Of a stretch of DNA of 64,000 bases, positions 24,346 through 32,086 are shown one piece after another. Under the pieces are notes generated by a model. It was not told the DNA's origin, did no database searches, and worked only from the letters and a program-made list of their open reading frames with translations. How positions within the stretch are numbered: position 1 is the stretch's first letter; each line of letters begins with the position of its first letter. This DNA is from Streptomyces tibetensis (lineage in GTDB: Bacteria; Actinomycetota; Actinomycetes; Streptomycetales; Streptomycetaceae), in NCBI RefSeq assembly GCF_007655005.1, contig NZ_SZVW01000023.1, positions 62,001 through 126,000 of the forward strand, given 5' to 3'. The position numbers were made by a program, and so were the translations under genes.

Positions 24346-24819
24346 ATGACGCAAACACCCGCATCACCCGCTCCCGTGCACTGGAAACTCGTCATCGACG
24401 CGAACGACCCGCACGCGCAGGCCGACTTCTGGGCCGCCGCCCTGAGGTACGAGGTCGAGGACAACAGCGCCCTGATCGGGAAGTTGCTCGGCTTCGGCGC
24501 CCTGCCCGAGGAGGCCACGGTCGAGTTCCACGGCCGCCGCGCCTTCAAGGACCTCGTCGCCGTACGGCACCCCGAGGACCCGTTCGAGGAGGAGAGCGGG
24601 ACCGGGCTGGGGCGGCGGCTGCTGTTCCAGCGGGTGCCGGAGGCGAAGACGGCCAAGAACCGGCTGCACCTCGATCTGCACCCGGGCCAGGGGCGGCGCG
24701 ACGAGGAGGTCGCCCGGCTGGAGGGGCTCGGGGCCAGTGCGCTGCGGCGGGTGAAGGAGCAGGGCGGCGAGTGGGTCGTGATGGCGGACCCGGAGGGGAA
24801 CGAGTTCTGCGTGCAATGA
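24346..24819 (+). CDS. VOC-family (glyoxalase-like) protein
   Basis: A 157-residue protein with two beta-alpha-beta-beta-beta halves of the vicinal oxygen chelate fold: VHWKLVIDANDPHAQADFWAAAL in the first and KNRLHLDLHPG... EWVVMADPEGNEFCVQ in the second. This is the pattern of the Glyoxalase_6-like subgroup, often of unknown substrate. Leaderless ATG start at 24346. Divergent from the CGNR regulator, which may control it. Confidence 0.82.
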   Translation: MTQTPASPAPVHWKLVIDANDPHAQADFWAAALRYEVEDNSALIGKLLGFGALPEEATVEFHGRRAFKDLVAVRHPEDPFEEESGTGLGRRLLFQRVPEAKTAKNRLHLDLHPGQGRRDEEVARLEGLGASALRRVKEQGGEWVVMADPEGNEFCVQ

Positions 24820-24922
24820 CCTGCGCGGCGGAGTCCTGCACTCCGTAAGCCCTGGCCAAATACGTACCTTGACGGAAAGTCAGTACCAGCTTCACCATCC
24901 AGGCACCCCATTCACAGTGGGC

Positions 24923-24945
24923 GGCCCGTGGACACCCCACGGGCC
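24923..24945 (+). promoter_or_regulatory. Perfect hairpin in the leader of the aminopeptidase gene
   Basis: GGCCCGTGG (24923-24931) and CCACGGGCC (24937-24945) form a 9-bp stem with a 5-nt loop, ending 25 bp before the ATG. It is too close to the start to be only a terminator for the upstream gene unless the promoter lies between; it may instead stabilise the leader or gate translation. Confidence 0.5.
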
Positions 24946-24970
24946 TCCTGACGGAATCCGGAGCCCCCAC

Positions 24971-25921
24971 ATGAAGCTCTCCGTTTCCGCGCGCGCCGTC
25001 GCCGCGGGCGGCATGGCAACAGCCATGCTCCTGACCGGCGGTGCCGTGGCGGACGCCGCGTCATCCGCTCCCGCCAGATCCGCCGCCGCGCCGGACATAC
25101 CCGTGGCGAACGTCAAGACCCACCTGTCCCAGCTGCAGTCCATAGCCACCGCCAACGGCGGCAACCGGGCGCACGGCCGGGCCGGCTACAAGGCCTCGCT
25201 CGACTACATCAAGGCGAAGCTGGACGCGGCCGGATACACCACCACGATCCAGCAGTTCACCGCCTCCAGCCGCACCGGCTACAACCTGATCGCCGACTGG
25301 CCGGGCGGCGACGCGAACCAGGTCGTGATGGCCGGCTCGCACCTCGACAGCGTCACCTCCGGGCCCGGCATCAACGACAACGGCTCGGGCTCCGCCGCCG
25401 TCCTGGAGACCGCCCTGGCCGTGTCCCGGGCGCAGTACAAGCCCACCAAGCACCTGCGGTTCGCCTGGTGGGGAGCGGAGGAGCTCGGCCTGGTCGGCTC
25501 CCGCTCCTACGTCAACCGGCTGGCCACCGGCGACCGTTCGAAGATCAGCGCCTATCTGAACGTCGACATGATCGGCTCCCCGAACCCCGGTTACTTCGTC
25601 TACGACGACGACCCGGCGATCGAGAAGACCTTCAAGGACTACTTCGGCACCATCGGCGTCCCGACCGAGATCGAGACCGAGGGCGACGGCCGCTCCGACC
25701 ACGCGCCGTTCAAGAGCGCGGGCGTGCCGGTGGGCGGCCTGTTCACCGGGGCCAGCCGGACGAAGACGGCGGCGCAGGCGGCCAAGTGGGGCGGTACGGC
25801 CGGGCAGTCCTTCGACCGCTGCTACCACTCGTCCTGCGACACCACCGCCAACATCAACGACACCGCCCTGAACCGCAACAGCGACGCCCTCGCCTACGCG
25901 GTGTGGGGGCTCTCGGAGTAG
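24971..25921 (+). CDS. Secreted M28 zinc aminopeptidase (S. griseus aminopeptidase type)
   Basis: A 316-residue protein with a signal peptide (MKLSVSARAV... LLTGGAVADAASSA, cut likely near residue 30) and an M28A catalytic domain. Di-zinc ligands are all present: His124 (GSHLDS), Asp136 (INDNGSG), Glu170/Glu171 (WGAEELG), Asp199 (NVDMIGSP) and His244 (SDHAPF). Cysteines CYHSSC near the C-terminus can form the disulfide known in the family. It would release N-terminal amino acids from peptides outside the cell. It is convergent with the TPR gene, with a 21-bp gap. Confidence 0.93.
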   Translation: MKLSVSARAVAAGGMATAMLLTGGAVADAASSAPARSAAAPDIPVANVKTHLSQLQSIATANGGNRAHGRAGYKASLDYIKAKLDAAGYTTTIQQFTASSRTGYNLIADWPGGDANQVVMAGSHLDSVTSGPGINDNGSGSAAVLETALAVSRAQYKPTKHLRFAWWGAEELGLVGSRSYVNRLATGDRSKISAYLNVDMIGSPNPGYFVYDDDPAIEKTFKDYFGTIGVPTEIETEGDGRSDHAPFKSAGVPVGGLFTGASRTKTAAQAAKWGGTAGQSFDRCYHSSCDTTANINDTALNRNSDALAYAVWGLSE

Positions 25922-25942
25922 CCCCCACCCGGGGCGGCGCGC

Positions 25943-27424
25943 CTACTGCCTGCGGGCGCGTTCGGTGAGTCGGCCCATGCGGGCACGGGCCGACTCCAGC
26001 TGCTCGACCTCCTCGGCGGCGGGGCCGTCCTCGGCGGCGAGCTCCGTCCACAGGCCGATCAGGTCGCGCCCGAGCTCCAGCCCGAGCGCCGGGTCGCGCA
26101 CCGCCCGCCAGGCGGTGGCCGCGCTCTCCACGTTGCCGTAGGCGGCCTCCGCGTCGCCGGCCCGGCGGTGGGCACCGGCCAGGTCGAGCGACAGCTGGAA
26201 GGCGCGGAGCGGGTCACCGGCCAAGTAGGCGATGTACGCGGTGAGTTCGCCGAGCCGGAGCACCTCGGGGTGCTCCGGCCCCAGCGTTCCCGACGCCTGC
26301 ACGAGGGTCTGCTCCGCCAGGCCGGCGGCCTCTTCGATCCTGCCCTCTTTGACCGCCTCGTTGATCCGCGCGATCGGCTCCGCGAGGAGCGCGGGCGCGG
26401 CGGAATCGCCCGGGGCGGTGAGGGGTTCGTCCCCGAGCACGGCCTCCGCGACGGCGTCGAAACCGCGGGGAGGGGTGGGCTTGGGGTCGGGGTCGGCGGC
26501 GATCAGGGCGTCTTCCGGGACCGGTGCGGGTCGCGGAGCCGGCTGGGATTCGGGGAGGGGGAGCGGCCGCGCGTCCATGGGCGGAGGCGGGCCGAACGCA
26601 CCGGTGGGCGCGGCGACGGTACCGGGCGGCATCGCCGGACCCGGGGCCGGGCCCGGGGCCCGGGTCGCGTCTTCCGGCGCCTGTCCCGGGGCCGGGGGCG
26701 CGTCTTCCGGCGCCTGCCCCGGGGCCGGGGGCGCGTCTTCCGGCGCGGGTTGCGCCGACTCCGGTAGCGCGGGTTGCGCCGACTCCGGTACGGCCCGCAG
26801 CTCGAACGTCGGTACGGGTTCCTCGGTCTGCTGCGGCTCGGGCACGGCCCGCAGCCGGAACGTCGGGGCCGAGCCACGGCCGGAGTCCGGCGCGGGACGC
26901 AGCACGTGCGTGGCGCTGTCACCGGGCGGGTGCGGCGGCTCCGGCGGCGGGGCCATGGCACCGCCGCTCCGGTCGTGCTGCGGCTCGGGCGGGGTCACCG
27001 CGTCGGCGCCTCGGGCGGGCTGGGGCCCGGGCGGGGTCGTGGCGACCGGCTCGGGCGGGGTCGTGGCGACCGGCTCGGGCGGGGTCGTGGCGACCGGCTC
27101 GGACGTGAAGTGGCTGGAGCCGTCCGGGTCGACCTGGAGCGGTACGACGTAACCGATGCGCTCGTCGCGGATCGTCGCGAGGACGGCATGGCCGGTGGCG
27201 AGGGCGATGTGGTGGAGGCGGTTCAGGACGGCCCGCTGAATCTCCTCGCCGGGAGCCGCGAAGACCGGGACCCCGCCGACGAAGGCGCCGTCGGACACCC
27301 CACCGGCTCCCCCGCCCACGTCCGTGCCGGCCCCGGGGACATGGACGTCGATCGGCGCCGCCGGGGTCGCCGCGTGCGCGGCCTGTTTCTGTTCCCGCTT
27401 CTTCTCGCGGCTGAGTCGCGACAT
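25943..27424 (-). CDS. Proline-rich protein with a C-terminal TPR domain
   Basis: A 493-residue protein of unknown function. Residues 1 to about 110 are a small domain (RLSREKKREQKQAAHAAT... GYVVPLQVDPDGSSHF). Residues about 110-320 are a low-complexity linker with in-phase tandem repeats: EPVATTPP three times (24-bp units) and PEDAPPAPGQA about three times (33-bp units). Residues about 335-490 form a TPR-like helical region (EEAAGLAEQTLVQASGTLGP, ALELGRDLIGLWTELAAEDG). ATG start 27424. No signal peptide or membrane helix. I recognise it as a streptomycete tetratricopeptide protein but not its job; it is divergent from the P-loop-like gene. Confidence 0.75.
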   Translation of the reverse strand: MSRLSREKKREQKQAAHAATPAAPIDVHVPGAGTDVGGGAGGVSDGAFVGGVPVFAAPGEEIQRAVLNRLHHIALATGHAVLATIRDERIGYVVPLQVDPDGSSHFTSEPVATTPPEPVATTPPEPVATTPPGPQPARGADAVTPPEPQHDRSGGAMAPPPEPPHPPGDSATHVLRPAPDSGRGSAPTFRLRAVPEPQQTEEPVPTFELRAVPESAQPALPESAQPAPEDAPPAPGQAPEDAPPAPGQAPEDATRAPGPAPGPAMPPGTVAAPTGAFGPPPPMDARPLPLPESQPAPRPAPVPEDALIAADPDPKPTPPRGFDAVAEAVLGDEPLTAPGDSAAPALLAEPIARINEAVKEGRIEEAAGLAEQTLVQASGTLGPEHPEVLRLGELTAYIAYLAGDPLRAFQLSLDLAGAHRRAGDAEAAYGNVESAATAWRAVRDPALGLELGRDLIGLWTELAAEDGPAAEEVEQLESARARMGRLTERARRQ

Positions 27425-27582
27425 CGTCCCCTCACTCGGCGTCGTACACCTACTGTCGAGTGTGTCCGCTCGCCCCCGTTTCTCACGTCACCACGGTGTC
27501 ACAGGCTCGTCCCAAGGGCCGTCGGCCCGGCGCGGTCGTCGGGGAGAGCATGAGAACCAGGCCTACGAGGGAGGAGAGGGGC

Positions 27583-28086
27583 ATGCACACAGGCATGCGA
27601 CAGGGGCCCGAGATCTGGCTGCGCGGCCCGGTGACGACCCCCGAGCCGGGGCAGCCGGAGCCCGCGCACGCCCATGCCGCGGCACGGCGTTTCTCCTGGG
27701 TCGGCACACACGGCGGCGCGGGCGTTTCCACCCTCGCCGCGGTCTACGGCGGCCATGACAGCGGACGGTCCTGGCCCGGACCCGGCGACCCCCCGTCGGT
27801 GCTGCTGGTCGCCCGGACCCACGCGGCGGGGCTCGACTCGGTCGCCGGGGTGGTGGAGATCTTCCGGCGCGGCCAGGCCCCGCCGGGGCTCGACCTGGAC
27901 GCCGTCGTGCTCGTGGCGGACGCGCCGGGCCGGCTGCCGCGCCCGCTCGCCCAGCGCGTCCGATCGCTGGAGTCGGTGATCGACGTGTACCGCGTGCCGT
28001 GGGTGGCGTCCTGGCGGCTCGGTGAGCCGGGCCACCCGCCGCGCGAGACGGCGGCCCTGGCCCGGCTGACGGGAGCGGCACGCTGA
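27583..28086 (+). CDS. Degenerate P-loop (ParA-like) protein, possibly DUF6668
   Basis: A 167-residue protein. FSWVGTHGGAGVSTLAAVYG resembles the deviant Walker A of ParA/MinD NTPases, but the usual lysine of GGxGKST is replaced (GGAGVST), so nucleotide hydrolysis is doubtful. VLLVARTHAAGLDSVAGVVE and LDAVVLVADAPGRLPRPLAQ match the strand-helix order of that fold. I associate it with the DUF6668 group, from memory. The ATG at 27583 is chosen because GGGAGGAGAGG precedes it; an upstream ATG at 27550 is possible. It runs into the amidase gene with a CTGA overlap, so the two are likely one unit. Confidence 0.65.
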   Translation: MHTGMRQGPEIWLRGPVTTPEPGQPEPAHAHAAARRFSWVGTHGGAGVSTLAAVYGGHDSGRSWPGPGDPPSVLLVARTHAAGLDSVAGVVEIFRRGQAPPGLDLDAVVLVADAPGRLPRPLAQRVRSLESVIDVYRVPWVASWRLGEPGHPPRETAALARLTGAAR

Positions 28087-30326
28087 CGGCCGTCCCCGGG
28101 CCCGACGCGTGCCCGTCAGCCGTACCGCTGACGGCCGGGGAGATCGCGGCGGGCGTACGGGCCCGGGAGCTGCGCGCGACGGACGTGGTCGCGGCGGCCC
28201 TGGCCCGGATCGAGCGGGCCGATCCGCACCTGTGCGCGTTCGTCGAGGTGTGGGGAGAGGAGGCGATGCGGCGGGCGGGTGAGCTGGACACCCGTCTCGA
28301 CCGGCGGGGAGGGGCCGGGCAAGTGGACGCCCGGCTGGGCCGGGCCGGTGAGGTGGACACGCGACTCGACCGGCTGGGCCGGGCCAGTGAGGTGGACACG
28401 CGACTCGACCGGCTGGGCCGGGCCAGTGACGTGGACACGCGACTCGACCGGCTGGGCCGGGCCAGTGACGTGGACACGCGACTCGACCGGCTGGGCCGGG
28501 CCAGTGACGTGGACACGCGACTCGACCGGCTGGGCCGGGCCAGTGACGTGGACACGCGACTCGACCGGCTGGGCCGGGCCAGTGACGTGGACACGCGACT
28601 CGACCGGCTGGGCCGGGCCAGTGACGTGGACACGCGACTCGACCGGCTGGGCCGGGCCAGTGACGTGGACACGCGACTCGACCGGCTGGGCCGGGCCAGT
28701 GACGTGGACACGCGACTCGACCGGCTGGGCCGGGCCAGTGACGTGGACACGCGACTCGACCGGCTGGGCCGGGCCAGTGACGTGGACACGCGACTCGACC
28801 GGCTGGGCCGGGCCAGTGACGTGGACACGCGACTCGACCGGCTGGGCCGGGCCAGTGACGTGGACACGCGACTCGACCGGCTGGGCCGGGCCAGTGACGT
28901 GGACACGCGACTCGACCGGCTGGGCCGGGCCAGTGACGTGGACACGCGACTCGACCGGCTGGGCCGGGCCAGTGACGTGGACACGCGACTCGACCGGCTG
29001 GGCCGGGCCAGTGACGTGGACACGCGACTCGACCGGCTGGGCCGGGCCAGTGACGTGGACACGCGACTCGACCGGCTGGGCCGGGCCAGTGACGTGGACA
29101 CGCGACTCGACCGGCTGGGCCGGGCCAGTGACGTGGACACGCGACTCGACCGGCTGGGCCGGGCCAGTGACGTGGACACGCGACTCGACCGGCTGGGCCG
29201 GGCCAGTGACGTGGACACGCGACTCGACCGGCTGGGCCGGGCCAGTGACGTGGACACGCGACTCGACCGGCTGGGCCGGGCCAGTGACGTGGACACGCGA
29301 CTCGGCGGGCTGGGCCCGGGGCCATCCCTGCCGCTGGCCGGTGTGCCGATCGCGGTGAAGGGGCGGAACGGGCTGCGCGCCGCGGGTCCGCTGCTCGCGG
29401 CCGGTGGTGTGGTCGTGGGCGCCACGTCCGTGCCCGGGCCGGGGACGCCCTGGCAGACGTGGGGGCTCGGGGCCCGGGGCCGGACCGTCAATCCGTGGCG
29501 GGCCGACCGTACGCCGGGCGGCTCGTCGGCCGGGGCCGCGGCGGCCGTGGCGGCCGGGCTGATGCCGCTGGCTACGGGCGGCGACGGAGCAGGGTCGGTG
29601 CGGATCCCGGCGGCGTGGTGCGGGGTGCTCGGTCTGAAGACGACGAGCGGGCGGCTGCCGTCGGGCGACCGTACGGGACTCGCCGTTCCGGGGGTGCTCG
29701 CCCGCTCGGCGGCGGACGCCGGGCTGTGGTGGGCCGTGGTGTCCGGGGAGCCGGTGCCGGCCGAAGCCGCCCTTCCCGTCACCGCCGTCTGGTCGCACGA
29801 CCTCGGGTTCGCCGGACCCGACCCGGAGCCCGTGGCGCTGGCCCGGGCCGCTGTGGAACGACTGGAGGCGGCAGGGGTCGTCCGGCTGGTACGGCCGCGG
29901 GTGCCGCTCCGGCTGACGGACCCCGGGCCGGCCTGGCTCGCCCTGCGCACTGCCGGTGCGGATCCTGCCAGGGCCGACTTGGCCGGGACCGACTTGGCCG
30001 GGGCCGACCTGGCCGGGGTCGATCTGGCCGGGGCCGAGCGCGTCCGGGCGGAGAACGACCGGCGGCTCGCCGGGGTTTTCGGGGAAGCCGAGCTGTTGCT
30101 GACCCCGACGGCGCCCACCGCCCCGCATGGCCACGAGGGGCCCGGGGAGCGCTACTCCACCTCTCTCACCTGGGCGTTCAACCTCAGCGGGCATCCTGCG
30201 CTGAGCGTGCCCGCGGGATTCGGAGGCGATGGCTGCCCGGCCGGACTCCAGCTGGTGGCGCCGCACGGCCGGGAGGCGCTGCTGCTGGCCGTGGCACGGG
30301 CGACGGAGACACGCGTCAAGGGCTGA
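28083..30326 (+). CDS. Amidase-signature enzyme with a 24-copy 13-residue repeat insertion
   Basis: A 747-residue protein if begun at CTG 28083, which has GGGAG seven bases upstream and overlaps the preceding stop as CTGA; no ATG or GTG occurs in frame before 28185, and 28185 would cut into the conserved N-terminus LTAGEIAAGVRARELRATDV. The amidase core is complete: catalytic Lys426 (PIAVKG), cis-Ser481 (TPGGSSAG) and nucleophile Ser505 (GAGSVRIPAAWCG). Between the N-terminal helices and the core, residues 91-402 are 24 copies of VDTRLDRLGRASD; without them the enzyme would be about 435 residues, normal for the family. A pentapeptide-like stretch (ADLAGTDLAGADLAGVDLAG) lies near the C-terminus. 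Amide substrate unknown. Confidence 0.8.
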   Translation: MTAVPGPDACPSAVPLTAGEIAAGVRARELRATDVVAAALARIERADPHLCAFVEVWGEEAMRRAGELDTRLDRRGGAGQVDARLGRAGEVDTRLDRLGRASEVDTRLDRLGRASDVDTRLDRLGRASDVDTRLDRLGRASDVDTRLDRLGRASDVDTRLDRLGRASDVDTRLDRLGRASDVDTRLDRLGRASDVDTRLDRLGRASDVDTRLDRLGRASDVDTRLDRLGRASDVDTRLDRLGRASDVDTRLDRLGRASDVDTRLDRLGRASDVDTRLDRLGRASDVDTRLDRLGRASDVDTRLDRLGRASDVDTRLDRLGRASDVDTRLDRLGRASDVDTRLDRLGRASDVDTRLDRLGRASDVDTRLDRLGRASDVDTRLDRLGRASDVDTRLDRLGRASDVDTRLGGLGPGPSLPLAGVPIAVKGRNGLRAAGPLLAAGGVVVGATSVPGPGTPWQTWGLGARGRTVNPWRADRTPGGSSAGAAAAVAAGLMPLATGGDGAGSVRIPAAWCGVLGLKTTSGRLPSGDRTGLAVPGVLARSAADAGLWWAVVSGEPVPAEAALPVTAVWSHDLGFAGPDPEPVALARAAVERLEAAGVVRLVRPRVPLRLTDPGPAWLALRTAGADPARADLAGTDLAGADLAGVDLAGAERVRAENDRRLAGVFGEAELLLTPTAPTAPHGHEGPGERYSTSLTWAFNLSGHPALSVPAGFGGDGCPAGLQLVAPHGREALLLAVARATETRVKG
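28353..29288. repeat. 24 x 39-bp tandem repeat inside the amidase gene
   Basis: Twenty-four head-to-tail 39-bp units (936 bp) start GTGGACACGCGACTCGACCG and are nearly identical; only the first ends GAG rather than GAC. A 25th unit is broken off at 29289 and degenerate units lie upstream from about 28279. The unit is a multiple of three and has no stop in several frames on both strands, which makes long spurious ORFs here. There are no spacers, so it is not a CRISPR array. Confidence 0.97.
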
Positions 30327-30489
30327 CACCCCGGGGGGAGACCCACGCAGGGGCACCCCGGGCGGAGACCCAGGTCAGGGGCACCCCGGGCGGAGACCCA
30401 CGTCAGGGGCACCCCGGGCGGAGACCCACGTCAGGGGCACCCCGGGCGGAGACCCACGTCAGGGACAGACACCCCGGGCGGAGATCCCT
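30327..30489. repeat. 28-bp tandem repeat starting at the base after the amidase stop
   Basis: Units begin at 30327 (27 bp), 30354, 30382, 30410 and 30438, with a partial sixth near 30470. Core CACCCCGGGCGGAGACCCAC. The array begins at the first base after the TGA (30324-30326). The rest of this 263-bp gap up to 30589 contains only the palindromes at 30527-30554. Confidence 0.9.
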
Positions 30490-30526
30490 CGTGCGCACTC
30501 CGGCGGACACCCCTGGCACATTTACT

Positions 30527-30554
30527 TGCGTACGCATATGATGCACACGCGTGT
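30527..30554. promoter_or_regulatory. Two 10-bp palindromes upstream of the FMN reductase gene
   Basis: TGCGTACGCA (30527-30536) and ACACGCGTGT (30545-30554) are each perfect palindromes and lie 18 bp apart in a locally AT-richer stretch containing TATGAT (30537-30542). They are likely part of the promoter/operator of the gene starting at 30590; no regulator gene is adjacent. Confidence 0.45.
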
Positions 30555-30589
30555 AATTGACGTACGCCGAGTTTCCAGAGGGGCACCCC

Positions 30590-31171
30590 ATGACCCGCCG
30601 TTTCCTTTTCGTCCTGGGCAGCGCTCGCGCCGAGGGCAACTCCGAGCTGCTCGCCCGCCGGGCCGCCGAGCAACTGCCCCCGGACGTGGAGCAGGAGTGG
30701 CTCGACCTCACCGATCTCCCCGTGCCGGACTTCGAGGACCTGCGGCACGACAGCGACCACGTCCGCCCGACCGAGGGCAACGTGGCCCGGCTGCTCGACG
30801 CCACGCTCGCGGCGACGGACATCGTGATCGTCTCGCCGCTGTACTGGTACTCGGTCTCCGCGCAGACCAAGCGCTACCTGGACTACTGGTCGGGCTGGCT
30901 GCGCACGCCCGGCCTGGACTTCAAGGCGACCCTGGCCGGCCGCACCCTGTGGGGCGTGACCGCCCTCGCGCACACGCAGGAGGTGGTCGCCGACCCGCTC
31001 GTCGGGACGCTCCACAACTCGGCGGCGTACATGGGGATGCGCTTCGGCGGGGTGCTGCTCGGCAACGGCAGCAAGCCCGGTGACGTGCTGACCGACGACA
31101 CGGCCCTGACCCGCGCCAAGACCTTCTTCGCACAGGAGGCGCCCCTGGCCAGGTTCCTGTACGAGGACTGA
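30590..31171 (+). CDS. Flavodoxin-fold NAD(P)H-dependent FMN reductase
   Basis: A 193-residue protein of the NADPH-dependent FMN reductase/flavodoxin_2 type. The FMN phosphate loop is GSARAEGNSELLARRAAEQL after the first strand, and the second signature is IVSPLYWYSVSAQTKRYLDYW. Likely reduces FMN, quinones or nitro compounds in the cytoplasm. The ATG at 30590 with AGAGGGG is preferred to an upstream ATG at 30557, which would add 11 unconserved residues. It is convergent with the ABC permease, three bases apart. Confidence 0.88.
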   Translation: MTRRFLFVLGSARAEGNSELLARRAAEQLPPDVEQEWLDLTDLPVPDFEDLRHDSDHVRPTEGNVARLLDATLAATDIVIVSPLYWYSVSAQTKRYLDYWSGWLRTPGLDFKATLAGRTLWGVTALAHTQEVVADPLVGTLHNSAAYMGMRFGGVLLGNGSKPGDVLTDDTALTRAKTFFAQEAPLARFLYED

Positions 31172-31174
31172 GCG

Positions 31175-32086
31175 CTAGGCGGTGATGTCCTTCGCCGTGA
31201 AGCGCGCCCACGCCGCCGACCCGAACACCGCCGCGTACAGGGCCTGCAGGCCGAGGTTCTTCGCCAGGTCGTCCCAGTAGACCGGCTCGCGCATGAGGTC
31301 GGCGAAGGACAGCCAGTAGTGGGAGAAGAAGTACGGCTGGAGGACGTGCAGCTGCGGGATCTGGTCGAGGATCTGGACCGTGATCAGCAGGCCGACCGTC
31401 GTCGCCATCGCCGCGATGCCGCTGCCCGTCAGCGTCGAGACGAACAGGCCGAGAGCGGCCACGCCGATCAGGGACGCGGCGACGGCCAGGGCGATCAGCA
31501 GGGCTCTGCCCAGGCCCTCGGCGAAGCTGATCTGCGTACCGGAGATGGTCGTCAGGTCCCCGAGCGGGAAGAGCAGCGCGCCGACCGTCAACGCCGAGAC
31601 GGCGACCACGAGTGTGGCGGCCAGACAGAAGATGACGACCGTCGCGTACTTGGTGATCAGCAGGCGGCTGCGGCCGGCCGGGGCGACCAGGAGATACCGC
31701 AGCGTGCCGGAGTTGGCCTCGCCGGCGATCGCGTCGCCCGCGACGACCCCGACCGCCATGGGCAGGAAGAACGGGAGCGTGGCGGCCAGGGCGGTGAAGA
31801 CGAGGAACAGGCCGTTGTTGGTGATCTGCGAGATGAAGGCGGGTCCGCCGCCCCCGCCGTCGGCCGAGGAACCGTCGCCGGTCTCGATCTTCACCGCGAT
31901 GCCCACGAGGACGGGGACGGCCGCCAACACCGCAAGCAGGGCCACGGTGCGCCAGCGACGGAACGTGGTGAGCAGTTCGTTGCGAAGCAGGGTGGCACGG
32001 AAGGTTGTACGGCGAGCGCGGGCCGTCTGTGGCCGGTCGCGCAGTTCCCCGCGCCCCTGAGGGGCGCTCGGCTCAGCCCGCGACAT
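31175..32086 (-). CDS. ABC transporter permease (ABC-2 type)
   Basis: A 303-residue membrane protein with six helices: ALLAVLAAVPVLVGIAV, LVFTALAATLPFFLPMAVGV, YATVVIFCLAATLVVAVSALTV (about), GRALLIALAVAASLIGVAAL and others. VVAGDAIAGEANSGTLRYLL is the typical loop of ABC-2 permeases. Its ATG is inside the 3' end of the ATPase gene (14-bp overlap), so the two are co-translated. Exports an unknown substrate. Confidence 0.88.
   Translation of the reverse strand: MSRAEPSAPQGRGELRDRPQTARARRTTFRATLLRNELLTTFRRWRTVALLAVLAAVPVLVGIAVKIETGDGSSADGGGGGPAFISQITNNGLFLVFTALAATLPFFLPMAVGVVAGDAIAGEANSGTLRYLLVAPAGRSRLLITKYATVVIFCLAATLVVAVSALTVGALLFPLGDLTTISGTQISFAEGLGRALLIALAVAASLIGVAALGLFVSTLTGSGIAAMATTVGLLITVQILDQIPQLHVLQPYFFSHYWLSFADLMREPVYWDDLAKNLGLQALYAAVFGSAAWARFTAKDITA

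Noticed and set aside
28353..29288. Possible CRISPR array
   Set aside because: Units are contiguous with no spacers, lie inside a coding gene and no cas gene is present.
28279..29358. Long ORFs in several frames on both strands across the 39-bp array
   Set aside because: They arise because the 39-bp unit is a multiple of three and has no stops in those frames. Only the amidase frame joins recognisable sequence on both sides.
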